This document shows positions 1 through 9,003 of a stretch of 64,000 nt of DNA, one piece after another. Source of the stretch: Salinibacter sp. 10B (GTDB taxonomy: Bacteria; Bacteroidota; Rhodothermia; Rhodothermales; Salinibacteraceae); the NCBI RefSeq assembly GCF_002954405.1, contig NZ_MQWC01000004.1, forward strand, positions 3,226,668 to 3,290,667. The letters are read 5' to 3'. The notes beneath the pieces are model-generated. The model made no database searches and was not told the origin of the DNA. It saw only the letters and a program-made list of their open reading frames with translations. The position numbers and the translations under genes are program-made. Each line of letters starts with the position of its first letter. The stretch's first letter is position 1.

Positions 1-1588
1 CCTTTAGGTCTTCCGTAAAGGCCGCGTAGGCATTGTTGAGGGTGTACGACTTAAGGGCCTGTCGTCGAGAAAGGGTCTCTTCTTCGGTAAAGGAGGAGTC
101 GGTACCGGGCACCTGCCGCGTGATGGTGCAGTGGAGGCTGGCGAGGGGGTTGACCTTCTCAACGGGCACGTCGGTTCCGTTGCCGACCACGGCGCCGTCG
201 TCCCAAAGCGTCCGCCAGACGTACGCTCCCTCCTCTACGCGCTCGCTTCCAAGCCGCTGATAGTTGTAGGGGGCGTCGGAGCAGGCATGGATCGCCTGCA
301 TGGAGGCAATGACGCCGAGATCCGCAAATCGGGAAATATCGTCGGGGTGGAGGTGTTGGGCATGCTCGATGCGCCACCGAAGCGAATCGCCATCCACGCT
401 GTGTGAGGAGAACAGGTCGGAATACAGGTCCAGCGTTTCCTGGTTGGCCCGGTCGCCGATGGCGTGGACGGCGATCTGGTAGTCCTCCTCAAGCCCAATT
501 TCGGCGATTTCACGAATGCGCTCCATTGGAGTGACGTTTATGCCCGTGTTGTCGGGCGCGTCGTCGTAGGGACGCAGCATCCAGGCACTTCGGGAGCCGA
601 GGGCGCCGTCCGCCGTGATCTCCCCAATCGATCGCACCGTGAAGTGATGGTTCGCGTCCCCTACGGTGCGGAGGGCGGCGAGGGAGTCTTGCGTCTCCGG
701 GGTCACTTCATCCTGGGCGACCATAGCGTACATCCGGATGCCGAGGGTCCCGTTCTCTGCCATCTCGCGGTAAAGCTCAATGGTCTCGAACGAGGCGCCC
801 TGATCGTGGAAGCTTGTGACGCCGTGGGCGAGGGCCTCTTCGGAAGCCAGTCGAACCTGCTTCTTGCGACGCGCCCGTCGTTCGGCCGGCGTCATGTCGC
901 TGCGAGACTGCTCGATTGCGTCTTGCACCAGCCCGGCGGCCGTCTCCAGGAGGACGCCGGTGGCGCGGCCCTGGGCGTCCCGGACGATCGTGCCGCCGTC
1001 TGGATTGGGCGTGTTCGGGCCAATGCCCGCTGCGTCCAGTGCGGCATCGTTGGCGATTGCGGCGTGGCCGCTGGCGTGCGTCAAGAACACCGGCGTGTCC
1101 GGGGCCACGTCATTGAGGCGGGCGTTCGTCGGAAAGCCGCGCACCGTTCGGTCGGGCGTCGCGTCCCACTTCTCCTGGTGCCAGCCGCGGCCCTGAATCC
1201 ATGTGGCTGCGGAGGGGGCGGCGGCCGCCGAGTCGACCATCGATATGACGCGTGCCCAGGACGGTGTTCCTAGCAACCCGAGTTGCATCTGTGCCTGTCC
1301 CATGCCCATGAAGTGACCATGGCCCTCAATGAAGCCGGGCATTGCCGTGCGTCCGTCCAGGTCGATGACACGGGTCTCCGGGCCAACGTGGGCGGTGATC
1401 TCTGCCGTGGGGCCAACCGACAAAATGGTGTCGCCCGCCGCGGCCAGGGCCTCCGCCGTGCCGTATTGCTCGTCGAGCGTAACGACCGTTCCGTTCTTCA
1501 GCACAAGGTCGGCGGTGGGCCCCGACGAACAACTAATCCCGAACACACCGAGAGCGAGTAGAAGCACAGAGAGGCTGCGATGGGACAT
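1..1588 (-). CDS. Exported amidohydrolase, YtcJ-like (3' end outside window)
   Basis: Predicted metal-dependent amidohydrolase of the amidohydrolase-3/YtcJ type, which hydrolyses amide or related C-N bonds; the substrate is not predictable. The reading frame is open to the left edge, so the C-terminus is missing (about 529 codons visible). The ATG at 1588 is followed by a hydrophobic leader ending in GISCSSG (Cys about residue 20), so it is probably exported and possibly lipidated, although the lipobox is weak. Family signatures appear in order: LVLKNGTVVTLDE, the metal-binding GHGHFMGMG, DGALGSR, HAIGDRAN, EHAQHLHP and GTDVPVE. It is divergent from lipA, sharing about 260 bp of upstream DNA. 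Confidence 0.88.
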   Translation of the reverse strand, partial: MSHRSLSVLLLALGVFGISCSSGPTADLVLKNGTVVTLDEQYGTAEALAAAGDTILSVGPTAEITAHVGPETRVIDLDGRTAMPGFIEGHGHFMGMGQAQMQLGLLGTPSWARVISMVDSAAAAPSAATWIQGRGWHQEKWDATPDRTVRGFPTNARLNDVAPDTPVFLTHASGHAAIANDAALDAAGIGPNTPNPDGGTIVRDAQGRATGVLLETAAGLVQDAIEQSRSDMTPAERRARRKKQVRLASEEALAHGVTSFHDQGASFETIELYREMAENGTLGIRMYAMVAQDEVTPETQDSLAALRTVGDANHHFTVRSIGEITADGALGSRSAWMLRPYDDAPDNTGINVTPMERIREIAEIGLEEDYQIAVHAIGDRANQETLDLYSDLFSSHSVDGDSLRWRIEHAQHLHPDDISRFADLGVIASMQAIHACSDAPYNYQRLGSERVEEGAYVWRTLWDDGAVVGNGTDVPVEKVNPLASLHCTITRQVPGTDSSFTEEETLSRRQALKSYTLNNAYAAFTEDLK

Positions 1589-1849
1589 GAGCGTAAATCG
1601 AGTTGAGCAAAGAGACGTGTGGACTCTTCAGTGTCACGGACATGAGTCCGGTTGTCAAGGAGCGGACGATGGGTTTGCGGGACGGAGACGAAAGGACGCC
1701 GTTACGTCTACTGTTGCACGCCCTCGTTCGTCGGGGCGGAGGAACGGCGGTCCCGTCCCCCCGTACCCATTCCTCCACGCAACAGGTCGGGGTTCCCCGT
1801 CCGAACCTTGGGCCCCGCCCGGCCGCCTGAATGAACCGTTTGTTTCCGC

Positions 1850-2845
1850 ATGCCTACCCCTGCGACTGACGAGTCCACCGACACGAATGAGCCCGCCACG
1901 CCCGACGACGTGGAGCTGGGAAGCGTCCAGCCGGAACCCATTGCCCCCTCCGGCGACGGCGATCCCGGCTTCGTGGAACTGCCCGTCGTCGAGAACACGA
2001 ACAAAAACAAGCGCGGCCAGCGTCCCGACTGGCTCCGCGTCTCGCTGCCACAAGGCGAGGAGTACAAAGACGTGCGGGAGACCGTGGACGATCACGATCT
2101 GCACACGGTCTGCGAGAGCGCCAACTGTCCCAACATGGGCGAGTGCTGGAGCCGCGGCACCGCCACGTTCATGATCCTGGGCGATGTCTGTACGCGCTCC
2201 TGCGGCTTCTGCGCCGTGAAGACGGGCCGTCCGGACGATGGCCTCGACTGGGACGAGCCGCGCCGCGTGGCGGAGGCCGTGGACAAAATGGACCTCGACC
2301 ACGCCGTCATCACCAGCGTAAATCGCGACGAGCGTGAGGACGGCGGCGCACCCATTTTTGCGGAGGTCATCGAGCGCATTCACGACCTCGGCGCGACCTG
2401 CGAGGTGCTCACGCCCGACTTCCGCGGCATGCGCGAGCCCTGTGAAACCGTCTTTGAGGCGGAGCCCGACATCTTCAACCACAACGTGGAGACGGTGCCG
2501 AGCCTCTACCGCCGGGTGCGGCCCCAGGCCGACTACGAGCGCTCGCTCAAGGTGTTGAAGTGGGCGAAGGAGGAGGGCCTGCGCACCAAAAGTGGCATTA
2601 TGGTCGGCCTCGGTGAGACGAAGGAGGAAGTCCTGGAGATCATGGACGACTTCGTGGAGATTGGGCTCGACGTGATGACGATCGGACAGTACATGCAGCC
2701 CACCGAGCACCACCTGCCGGTCGAGGAGTGGATCGAGCCGGAGGTCTTCGACTGGTACAAGCAGGTCGGGGAAGAGAAGGGCATCGAGCACGTCGAGAGC
2801 AGCCCGCTCACCCGCTCCTCCTACCATGCCGAAGAGCACGTGTAA
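1850..2845 (+). CDS. lipA: Lipoyl synthase
   Basis: Radical-SAM enzyme that inserts two sulfurs into protein-bound octanoyl groups to make lipoyl cofactors in the cytoplasm. Both cluster motifs are visible: C88, C93 and C99 (CESANCPNMGEC), which bind the auxiliary sulfur-donor cluster, and C114, C118 and C121 (CTRSCGFC), which bind the radical-SAM cluster. The C-terminal RSSYHA supplies the conserved serine. At 331 aa it is slightly longer than usual because of an acidic, probably disordered N-terminal extension of about 50 residues, as often seen in halophiles. The start has no Shine-Dalgarno sequence (gtttccgc then ATG). The stop lies 17 bp before a disrupted exported-protein gene. Confidence 0.97.
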   Translation: MPTPATDESTDTNEPATPDDVELGSVQPEPIAPSGDGDPGFVELPVVENTNKNKRGQRPDWLRVSLPQGEEYKDVRETVDDHDLHTVCESANCPNMGECWSRGTATFMILGDVCTRSCGFCAVKTGRPDDGLDWDEPRRVAEAVDKMDLDHAVITSVNRDEREDGGAPIFAEVIERIHDLGATCEVLTPDFRGMREPCETVFEAEPDIFNHNVETVPSLYRRVRPQADYERSLKVLKWAKEEGLRTKSGIMVGLGETKEEVLEIMDDFVEIGLDVMTIGQYMQPTEHHLPVEEWIEPEVFDWYKQVGEEKGIEHVESSPLTRSSYHAEEHV

Positions 2846-2862
2846 TCGGGATTCGTCTCGTC

Positions 2863-3285
2863 ATGTTCTCGTCTCGTCGGTACGTCTCTGCTCTTGTGGG
2901 GCTTCTCGTGCTTCTGAGCAGTGGATCGGTTCAGGCCCAGTCCTCCCCTCACGTGAAGACGGTGAGCGACACCGTAGAGTTTGCGTCCACCGGCGTTCTT
3001 GAGGTCGAGAACCAAAAGGGACGCATTTCGGTGACGACGTGGGGACAGGACGCCGTCGGATACGAGGTCCGCATCGATGACTACACGTCAACGATCCGTA
3101 ATACCGAATCCTGCTGCAGACTTCAGGGAGGAGGTACGGCGACGCAAAAGCCTCTCGTATCGTCGGCACCGGCAAGGAGTGGCCCCAGAAGCGTCGTTGG
3201 ATTGTGGCGTTACGAGTTTAACCGCAGGGGCGACAACCGTGGCACTGGGTTTTCGTTTCCTGAAAGGTCAATGTCCTCTGTGTAG
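2863..3285 (+). pseudogene. Exported-protein gene truncated by a MITE-like insertion
   Basis: The ATG at 2863 opens a clear signal peptide (MFSSRRYVSALVGLL, then a cleavage site near VQAQ/SS), followed by a beta-rich stretch (VEFASTGVLEVENQKGRISVTTWG) like the start of the repetitive beta-fold of DUF4097-type secreted proteins; that family match is a guess. About 79 codons in, at 3099-3101, the frame enters the repeat element described below and runs to a TAG at 3285 inside it. Removing the element and one TAA duplicate would let the frame continue to a TGA near 3441, giving a protein of only about 108 aa, so the original gene was probably also shortened at its 3' end. Confidence 0.7.
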
Positions 3286-3355
3286 CGTCGTTGGACTCCA
3301 ACGACGCTACGGACGCCTGTTTCTTACCGGAATAGAGCTCCCGGAGTTGGTATAA
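3099..3355 (+). repeat. MITE-like element, copy A (251 bp plus TAA target duplication)
   Basis: Element 3102-3352 is flanked by TAA at 3099-3101 and 3353-3355. Its ends form imperfect terminal inverted repeats: the left end starts TACCGAATCCTG and the reverse complement of the right end starts TACCAACTCCGG. It encodes no transposase. A 29-bp near-perfect palindrome sits at 3282-3310 (arms GTAGCGTCGTTGGA and its complement). Copies B and C have the same ends and palindrome but different internal lengths. This copy interrupts the exported-protein gene starting at 2863. Confidence 0.88.
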
Positions 3356-3539
3356 TGGAGCGAAAGCACCGATCGGAAGCTGTTCGGTGGATGGATGTTC
3401 AGCCGAGACACAGTGGGCGACGGTCAAAATAGCGCTCAAATGAGGCTGGCCCCCCAGCGGGGTTGTCGGGCGAGTGCAGACGCCATTTTGAGTGAGATTT
3501 GCAAAATGCAGGCCACAGACCGTCTGCCAAAACAGCTTC

Positions 3540-3926
3540 TCAGAGCGCCATCTCCCGTTTGTCGACGTATTCCTCCCCGTCGTCCGAAACGCGAAGCATT
3601 TTCCACGGCTTCTCCGGATCGTTGAGAAAGCAAAGCACCTCTTTCTGCAGATCCGCATAGGCATCGCGGGCGCAGGCCGTCGCGCTGTCCCATGGTTTGT
3701 CGGCAGCGTTGAACCAGACGCTCGTGTACGGGCCGTTTTCGACGCCCTCCGCAATCTGGACGGGCACCCGCGCTCCCTCGTACGTCCCCTCGACGGTCGA
3801 GATGATCGCATCGTTCACCGGCGACAGGTCGTCGAGCACCGTGTGGAGCCAGTCGGTGGCCTCGTCCGTCGAGAGGTCGCGCACGTAGATTTCAATGGTG
3901 TCGTGGGCCATGAGGGAAGCGGTCAT
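3540..3926 (-). CDS. Hypothetical acidic cytoplasmic protein
   Basis: 128 aa, strongly acidic, with no signal peptide, membrane segment or recognised catalytic motif. Codon use resembles neighbouring true genes. The sequence has alternating beta and helix character (DTIEIYVRDLSTDEATDWLH, VSDDGEEYVDKREMAL), which could be a small alpha/beta fold. A second in-frame ATG at 3911 (MAHDTIEIY) may be the real start; neither has an obvious ribosome site. I do not recognise the family. It stands alone, convergent with the MITE-disrupted gene. Confidence 0.65.
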   Translation of the reverse strand: MTASLMAHDTIEIYVRDLSTDEATDWLHTVLDDLSPVNDAIISTVEGTYEGARVPVQIAEGVENGPYTSVWFNAADKPWDSATACARDAYADLQKEVLCFLNDPEKPWKMLRVSDDGEEYVDKREMAL

Positions 3927-4201
3927 TGGCGAAGAGAACGGATGATCTCAACGGGTGTGGGCGGTGGTCGTGCCGTGAAGAAGTGCGTAGATGAGGTCGG
4001 GTGTGGGCGAATGGGGCCATGGGCGGGGCGCCGCGAAGGAAAGAAAAACCGACGATATATCGTCTCCGATCAGTGTTCGATGTGGGAGGTCTGGAAGGTC
4101 TCCAGCATCGCGTAGCGGTGGCGGCGGTAGAGGACCGTGAGGCGATCGAGAGGAGAAGAGAGCCGGCGAAATGATCACCGAATCTGAAGAAACGTCGACT
4201 C

Positions 4202-5758
4202 GTGCCCCAAGTTATCCAGATGCATCCGAAAATTGAAACAGCGTCCCCGTCGTCCATGCCCGATGCTCTCGACGAACTTCGCGATCACCTCGCCCCCATC
4301 AACGACCTGGAGTCCGCCGCCGCGGTACTGGCCTGGGACCAGGAAACGTTCATGCCCGACGGAGGGGCCGAGGCGCGCGCCCATCAGCTTTCCACCCTTC
4401 AGTCGATGGCGCACGAGCGCTTCGTGGCAGACGAGACCGGCGAGCTGCTTGATCGGGCCGACGAGGCCACTGCGGACGACGATCCCCTCGACGACGGCGC
4501 GAGCCTAGTGCGCGTCACCCGTCGTGATTATGAGCGCGCCCGCCGCGTGCCGTCCGCGCTCGTGGCTGAGCTCTCGAAGGCCACCTCGCAGGCCAAGCAG
4601 GCCTGGAAAAAGGGGCGGGAGGAGGATGACTTCTCCACCTTCGCCCCGCACCTGGAGCGGCTGGTGGAGCTGTCGGTCGAGAAGGCTGAGGCCATCGGGT
4701 ACGACGACGAGCCGTACGACGCGCTGCTGGAGGAGTTTGAGCCGGGCCTGTCGACCGCTGAGGTGGCCGACACGTTCGAAACGCTGCGCGAAGACCTCGT
4801 CCCGCTCGTCGACGCCATCGCCGATAGCCCGCAGCTCGACAATGACGTGCTGCATCGCTCCTATCCGCAGCCCAAGCAGAAGGCGTTCGGGGAGCAGGTG
4901 CTCGACGACATCGGCTACGACTTCGATCGCGGGCGGCAGGACGTGTCGGCCCACCCGTTTACCACCTCGTTCTCGCCGGACGACGTGCGCATCACCACGC
5001 GCTACGACGAGGACTTTTTCCCGTCGGCCTTCTTCTCAATGATCCACGAGGGCGGCCATGCGCTCTACGAGCAGGGCATCGATCCGGCCCTCGCCCGCAC
5101 GCCCCTGGCCGACGGCGCCTCGCTCGGCGTGCACGAGTCGCAATCCCGTCTCTGGGAGAACCACGTGGGCCGCAGTCGCCCGTTCTGGCAGCACTACTTC
5201 CCGCAGTTGAAGGAGACGTTTCCGGAGGCGTTGGGCGACGCGGATCTCGACACGTTCTACCGCGCCATCAATCGCGTCGAGCCGTCCCTCATCCGGGTGG
5301 AGGCCGACGAGGTGACGTACAACCTGCACGTCATGCTCCGTTTCGAGCTGGAGCGCGGTCTCATCTCCGGCACGGTGGACGTGAACGATCTGCCCGACCG
5401 CTGGAATGCGGCGATGGACGACTATCTGGGCATCACGCCGGACACCGACGCCAACGGGGTGTTGCAGGACGTGCACTGGTCGATGGCGTCGTTCGGGTAC
5501 TTTCCCACCTACACGCTCGGGACCCTCATGGCGGCCCAGCTCATGGAGGCCGTCGAGCGCGACCTGACCCATCTGCAGCAGCGGCTGGCGGATGGGGAGA
5601 TGGGACCGCTGCTCGACTGGCTCCGCACCCACGTGCATCAGCACGGTCGAAAAGTGACGGCGCCCGAGTTGCTGGATCGCATGACCGGGGACGAACTCTC
5701 GGCCGAGGCGTGGCTCCGATACGCTCGCGAGAAGTTTGGGGCGCTGTACGATCTTTAG
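4202..5758 (+). CDS. M32 family metallocarboxypeptidase (carboxypeptidase Taq type)
   Basis: Cytoplasmic zinc carboxypeptidase that removes C-terminal residues from peptides. The M32 zinc motif HEGGH is at about residues 282-286, followed by the family signatures LGVHESQSRLWEN and NRVEPSLIRVEADEVTYNLH (the latter with the third zinc ligand region), and FGYFPTYTLGTLMAAQ near the C-terminus. About 500 aa is the normal family length. The frame opens with GTG at 4202, but ATG at 4220 or, more typical for the family, ATG at 4256 (MPDALDELRDHL) may be used. No partner gene lies beside it. Confidence 0.93.
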   Translation: MPQVIQMHPKIETASPSSMPDALDELRDHLAPINDLESAAAVLAWDQETFMPDGGAEARAHQLSTLQSMAHERFVADETGELLDRADEATADDDPLDDGASLVRVTRRDYERARRVPSALVAELSKATSQAKQAWKKGREEDDFSTFAPHLERLVELSVEKAEAIGYDDEPYDALLEEFEPGLSTAEVADTFETLREDLVPLVDAIADSPQLDNDVLHRSYPQPKQKAFGEQVLDDIGYDFDRGRQDVSAHPFTTSFSPDDVRITTRYDEDFFPSAFFSMIHEGGHALYEQGIDPALARTPLADGASLGVHESQSRLWENHVGRSRPFWQHYFPQLKETFPEALGDADLDTFYRAINRVEPSLIRVEADEVTYNLHVMLRFELERGLISGTVDVNDLPDRWNAAMDDYLGITPDTDANGVLQDVHWSMASFGYFPTYTLGTLMAAQLMEAVERDLTHLQQRLADGEMGPLLDWLRTHVHQHGRKVTAPELLDRMTGDELSAEAWLRYAREKFGALYDL

Positions 5759-5832
5759 CTGGCGGCTCCCCGGAAGGCCTCGCGACAGTCAAACTATTCG
5801 GTTCTCCTGCTTTCGCATAAGGCCTCTTCCCC

Positions 5833-6060
5833 ATGCCGGACACCGGTCTAGACGATCCAGCCCTTCTCTACGACCTCGCCCGCTCCATCGGGACCGCGCT
5901 GGACCCTGCTCTGAATGCAGCGACCCTCGGTGCATCCTCCGCGCCGTCCTCACCGGAGAAGACCCGATAGCAGTGGACAGCCTCGGGCGGGTTGTCTCGG
6001 TGGAGGAGGACCAGGGGCGCCGGCGACGGCTGACGAGTGCAGACGGTACGGCGCGCTTCG
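5833..6060 (+). pseudogene. Composite gene scrap (sensor N-terminus joined to a duplicated fragment)
   Basis: The ATG at 5833 starts DDPALLYDLARSIGTALDPA, which resembles the N-terminus of GAF-type sensor proteins, but after about 35 codons the sequence changes into a 120-bp block (5941-6060) nearly identical to 9564-9683 inside the outer-membrane/LysM pseudogene. The frame stops at once in this context. Two unrelated gene pieces have been joined, probably by deletion or illegitimate recombination. From 6061 to 6289 I see no gene. Confidence 0.6.
5941..6060 (+). repeat. Duplicated 120-bp block, copy 1
   Basis: Matches 9564-9683 at all but a few positions over about 120 bp, including gaagacccgatagcagtgg and ggcgccggcgacggctgacg. 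Both flanks differ. Copy 2 is in coding context (VDSLGRVVSVEDDQGRRRR) of the pseudogene at 9004-10259, so this copy is the displaced one. Confidence 0.85.
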
Positions 6061-6289
6061 CCTTCTCAATACCGAACCGTGAAGTACCACTCCAGGGGCG
6101 ACGTGATCTTCAGTTCCCGCAGCCGATAGTTAGGTCTTTGCGCCTTCGCATGCTCTAGCGCCAGACTTCGTAGTTGACATACGCAAGTCACTCTCCTCGC
6201 TGGGCCCGAACGTACTTCGCCTGAGCAAAGACAATAAAGACCAGCAAGCAAACGAACCTGGTTGGGCCTCTCCTAAACGGCCCCCTATT

Positions 6290-6931
6290 TCAAGGTGCAA
6301 TTCTATGAAAGCGAATTTCCTTTATTATACTTTTTTTTGCTTTTTTCTTTGTCCAAATCTGGATTTCAGTTTCACTATTCAGAATAGAGCGGGGGTCCTC
6401 ACTTTTGCCTGGCCGTGCTACTTTTACGCCAACGACACCATCGCCGTCATCTTCAATTGCTTTATGAATCACGGGGCTGAGGGAGTCGGTGCCCATTCCG
6501 GGTTGGAGCTTCACCCCGCCAGCCCTCAGAAACCGCTCTTCTGATGTAAGCGCCATCGTCTCAAGCTTTATTTCTCTTTCTCTTTTTCTATATTTTAGCT
6601 CAAGCCCATCATAGGTTAGATATACTGTGTAGTCTGTAGAGCTTCCTTCCGGAAATCTATTATATTCAGTCGACGTAGGTTCTCCGAAGCGACGAGTCAC
6701 TTCGTCAAGGGACGCTACGGTCAATATGTCCCTGAACGTTGTTCGAGAACTTGAGGACTTTCCAGAAACAGTTCCCCCTTCGACGGAGATGTCCCGGAAC
6801 TCGGCGTAGGTAATGTACGGCGTCGGGTGGTGTTGCCCCGGTACCGTCTTCTTAGTTTGAGCCTCGACTGCCTCCACACTAGTAAGGCTAGCCAATGTCA
6901 GTATGAAAGCGAACGCATTTAGTATTCTCAT
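6290..6931 (-). CDS. Secreted protein of unknown function
   Basis: I chose the ATG at 6931 because it begins a standard signal peptide (MRILNAFAFILTLASL, cleavage near VEAQ); a longer in-frame start at 7024 would place odd residues before it. The mature part is about 190 aa and soluble, with a Lys/Arg-rich C-terminal half and a stretch EVTRRFGEPTSTEYNRFPEG that recalls SmpA/OmlA-like modules measuring a signal against mutation, but I cannot name a family. The region is visibly more AT-rich than most of the window. It lies 65 bp downstream of the M23 lipoprotein gene and is probably cotranscribed with it. Confidence 0.7.
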   Translation of the reverse strand: MRILNAFAFILTLASLTSVEAVEAQTKKTVPGQHHPTPYITYAEFRDISVEGGTVSGKSSSSRTTFRDILTVASLDEVTRRFGEPTSTEYNRFPEGSSTDYTVYLTYDGLELKYRKREREIKLETMALTSEERFLRAGGVKLQPGMGTDSLSPVIHKAIEDDGDGVVGVKVARPGKSEDPRSILNSETEIQIWTKKKAKKSIIKEIRFHRIAP

Positions 6932-6996
6932 TTTTAGAGAAATTCTATTTGAAAAAATAACTATAATTATACCTTTGTGTAGGGTACTTCCTGTAC

Positions 6997-8391
6997 CTAT
7001 GCAATCTTGAAAACTGGAGAACAATTATCGGAGGTTGGTTTTCCCTCTTTATTGAACTGTGTACCTATGTATTTCTCTGGGTTTTTCTTGCTTTCATCGT
7101 CAGTAGGCCAACCTCCATCTCCCTTACGTACTTCGAGGTGGAGATGGACCGAGTTACACCTAGCGTCCTCTGCGTTTCCGCTTTTCCCCATCTCTCCTAT
7201 TTTATGACCTTCATTGATAGAGTTTCCCTCCCTAACGGTGACTTTGCTGAGGTGAGCGTATAGATACCACGTGTTATCATTACTAACTATCACGTAGTTT
7301 CCAAAATCATCACTATAAGCACCTGAGGAGACGACGGTCCCTCCTTCGAGCGCACTTATTTCGGTCCCGGTTTCTGCATCTCTCCCACCGAGGTCAAGTC
7401 CGCCATGGAATCTCTCATTCCCGTCTTCGGCTACTCGGGTGTTTCCGAAGCGTCCCCCTTCGATTCCAGCGCAGGTGGGTCGAATGTCCATGTCTTTGAG
7501 GGGATCCGACCGACAGAGTCTCGTCTCATTGACCTCAGGATTCGACTCCTCCGGCACGCAGTCCGACCCTGGCGCTGGGAGCTTCTCGGTACAATCCACA
7601 CCGCCACTTCCTCCCTCGTCTTCTCCTCCCCCACCTCCGTCATCTCCCGGATACGGCTCCGGTTCCCCATCAGGGGGATCCGAACCGATCGGTCCTCCCC
7701 CCGATCCGGTCGATCCACTACAGTCCCACCACCGATCTTTGACCTCGCAATCTCCGCGCACACAAACTATCGCTTCTCTCAGATGACACTCCTTGCTTTT
7801 CGTCTCCGCGCTTCTCTTTGCCTCTGCCTGTCTCCCATGAGCACTTCCCCCGTCGACTCGAAGGACCTGCTGTAGCGCAAGGCTGTAGGCCGCCTCTGTC
7901 TCTGGAATCGTGCAGTGCGCAAACCGGACGCCTTCCCCCTCGCGCGTCCTCCCCTCCGTCTGAAGGACCCGGTAGACGACCCGCTGGGTCGCTGTCTCCG
8001 CGCTTTTGACAATCGCCTTCGGAAACCGCAGGTAGATGCTCCGGAACCGAACAGTGTCCGTGTACGGACGAGATGCCAGGTAGCACCCGTACGGCGAGGG
8101 CTCGGACCGAGAAGATTTCTTCGGTCCGGGCGTCCGGTCTTCGCCCGGCCCTATGATTTTCTGCTCCAGGGGAATCTCACCAGGATCCGGCAGCGAGGTG
8201 CCAGTCGGCATGTGTGAGTAGGAGAGCGCCGCACTGTCTGGATCGACCACCGGCTCTTTGCTTTTGGTTGTCCGGTCGCTGCTGGTGAGATCGCAGGCCC
8301 CGAGGCTAAAGGCGAGGGCCACGGCCAGAAGCCAGGTCCAATCGTTCGAAGAGTAAAGGGCACGTTTGTTGACAGCACATTTGGATGACAT
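6997..8391 (-). CDS. M23 (LytM-type) peptidase-domain lipoprotein
   Basis: 464 aa. The N-terminal leader ends in SLGACD, a lipobox, so it is probably membrane-anchored in the envelope. The middle is a Ser/Gly/Pro-rich, probably disordered linker (SGSTGSGGG, DDGGGGGEDEGG). The C-terminal 160 residues form an M23 domain: HGGLDLGG supplies the first His and Asp of the zinc site and VHLHLEV the HxH pair, with the typical LEGGTVVSSG, NYVIV and YLYAHLS between. Known members cleave peptidoglycan cross-links or act as non-catalytic activators; here the zinc residues are present, so it may be active. Several Cys pairs suggest disulfides. Confidence 0.88.
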   Translation of the reverse strand: MSSKCAVNKRALYSSNDWTWLLAVALAFSLGACDLTSSDRTTKSKEPVVDPDSAALSYSHMPTGTSLPDPGEIPLEQKIIGPGEDRTPGPKKSSRSEPSPYGCYLASRPYTDTVRFRSIYLRFPKAIVKSAETATQRVVYRVLQTEGRTREGEGVRFAHCTIPETEAAYSLALQQVLRVDGGSAHGRQAEAKRSAETKSKECHLREAIVCVRGDCEVKDRWWDCSGSTGSGGGPIGSDPPDGEPEPYPGDDGGGGGEDEGGSGGVDCTEKLPAPGSDCVPEESNPEVNETRLCRSDPLKDMDIRPTCAGIEGGRFGNTRVAEDGNERFHGGLDLGGRDAETGTEISALEGGTVVSSGAYSDDFGNYVIVSNDNTWYLYAHLSKVTVREGNSINEGHKIGEMGKSGNAEDARCNSVHLHLEVRKGDGGWPTDDESKKNPEKYIGTQFNKEGKPTSDNCSPVFKIA

Positions 8392-8584
8392 TGGATAGAA
8401 GAGGGATCTTCAGCAACAGAAAGCCTCAGCGATAGAGATATGGTCGCAGGCACAATGCGTAAAAACGACTAAATTAATTTTTCTTAAATGTAAAGGTGGG
8501 TAGGTTAATTAATTATATCATAAACAAAAGAGTGGTTTGGGGCAGGATGATCCCGAATTACGACATAAGGCGATTCTGTCTTCG

Positions 8585-9000
8585 CCCGTCTAAGAGCCTG
8601 CATTCAAAGAGGGGGTGGATACAGTCTTTTAGCATCAGATGGACCATCGACCACAGAATCATAGCTCGACTTGAGTCCGGGGCTTCCTCATAATCCTTCT
8701 ACAGCTGTCGGCTTCGACCCAGCCAACCAAACGTACGCTCGATCACCCAGCACCTTTTCAAGACGACGAATCCTTTTGTCCCTTGGGGCGGTGGACGATT
8801 TCAACGAGGCAGCTCAGAATCCGCCATGCTCACGAGGCCAGTGTCTCGGGGTAGCCCGCATCGGTCCGCAGCAGACGCAGGCGAGAGCCTCGCCATTTTA
8901 ATGCGCCGAGAGCCCAGACCGCGCCCCATTCGTTCCGCATCGAGGCCGCGTCTATGTAGCAGGAAAGAATCAGACTCACCCGGCCCCACGCCTGTCGGTC
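8585..9000 (-). pseudogene. Dead IS5-family transposase, C-terminal half
   Basis: Read on the minus strand with two frameshifts and a stop, the conserved C-terminal half of an IS5-family DDE transposase is clear: RLLRTDAGYPETL, then [27 protein letters not shown], and KDYEEAPDSSRAMI. The stop follows PETLAS and frameshifts occur near 8765 and 8700. The N-terminal half and the element ends are missing, and the upstream side abuts the outer-membrane pseudogene at about 9000. It is a relic that probably mediated or marks the rearrangement here. The remaining sequence between 8392 and 8585 is AT-rich and shows no gene. Confidence 0.85.
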
Positions 9001-9003
9001 AAC

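Noticed and set aside
3892-4257. Minus-strand open frame before the M32 gene
   Set aside because: Low-complexity, Arg/Ser-rich translation with no motif and overlap with the M32 start; typical GC-rich shadow.
8880-8894. Palindrome GGCGAG-AGC-CTCGCC in the IS5 relic, similar to the IS256 insertions
   Set aside because: The transposase alignment LKWRGSRLRLLRTDAGY has the normal length with it, so it is probably native sequence, not an insertion.
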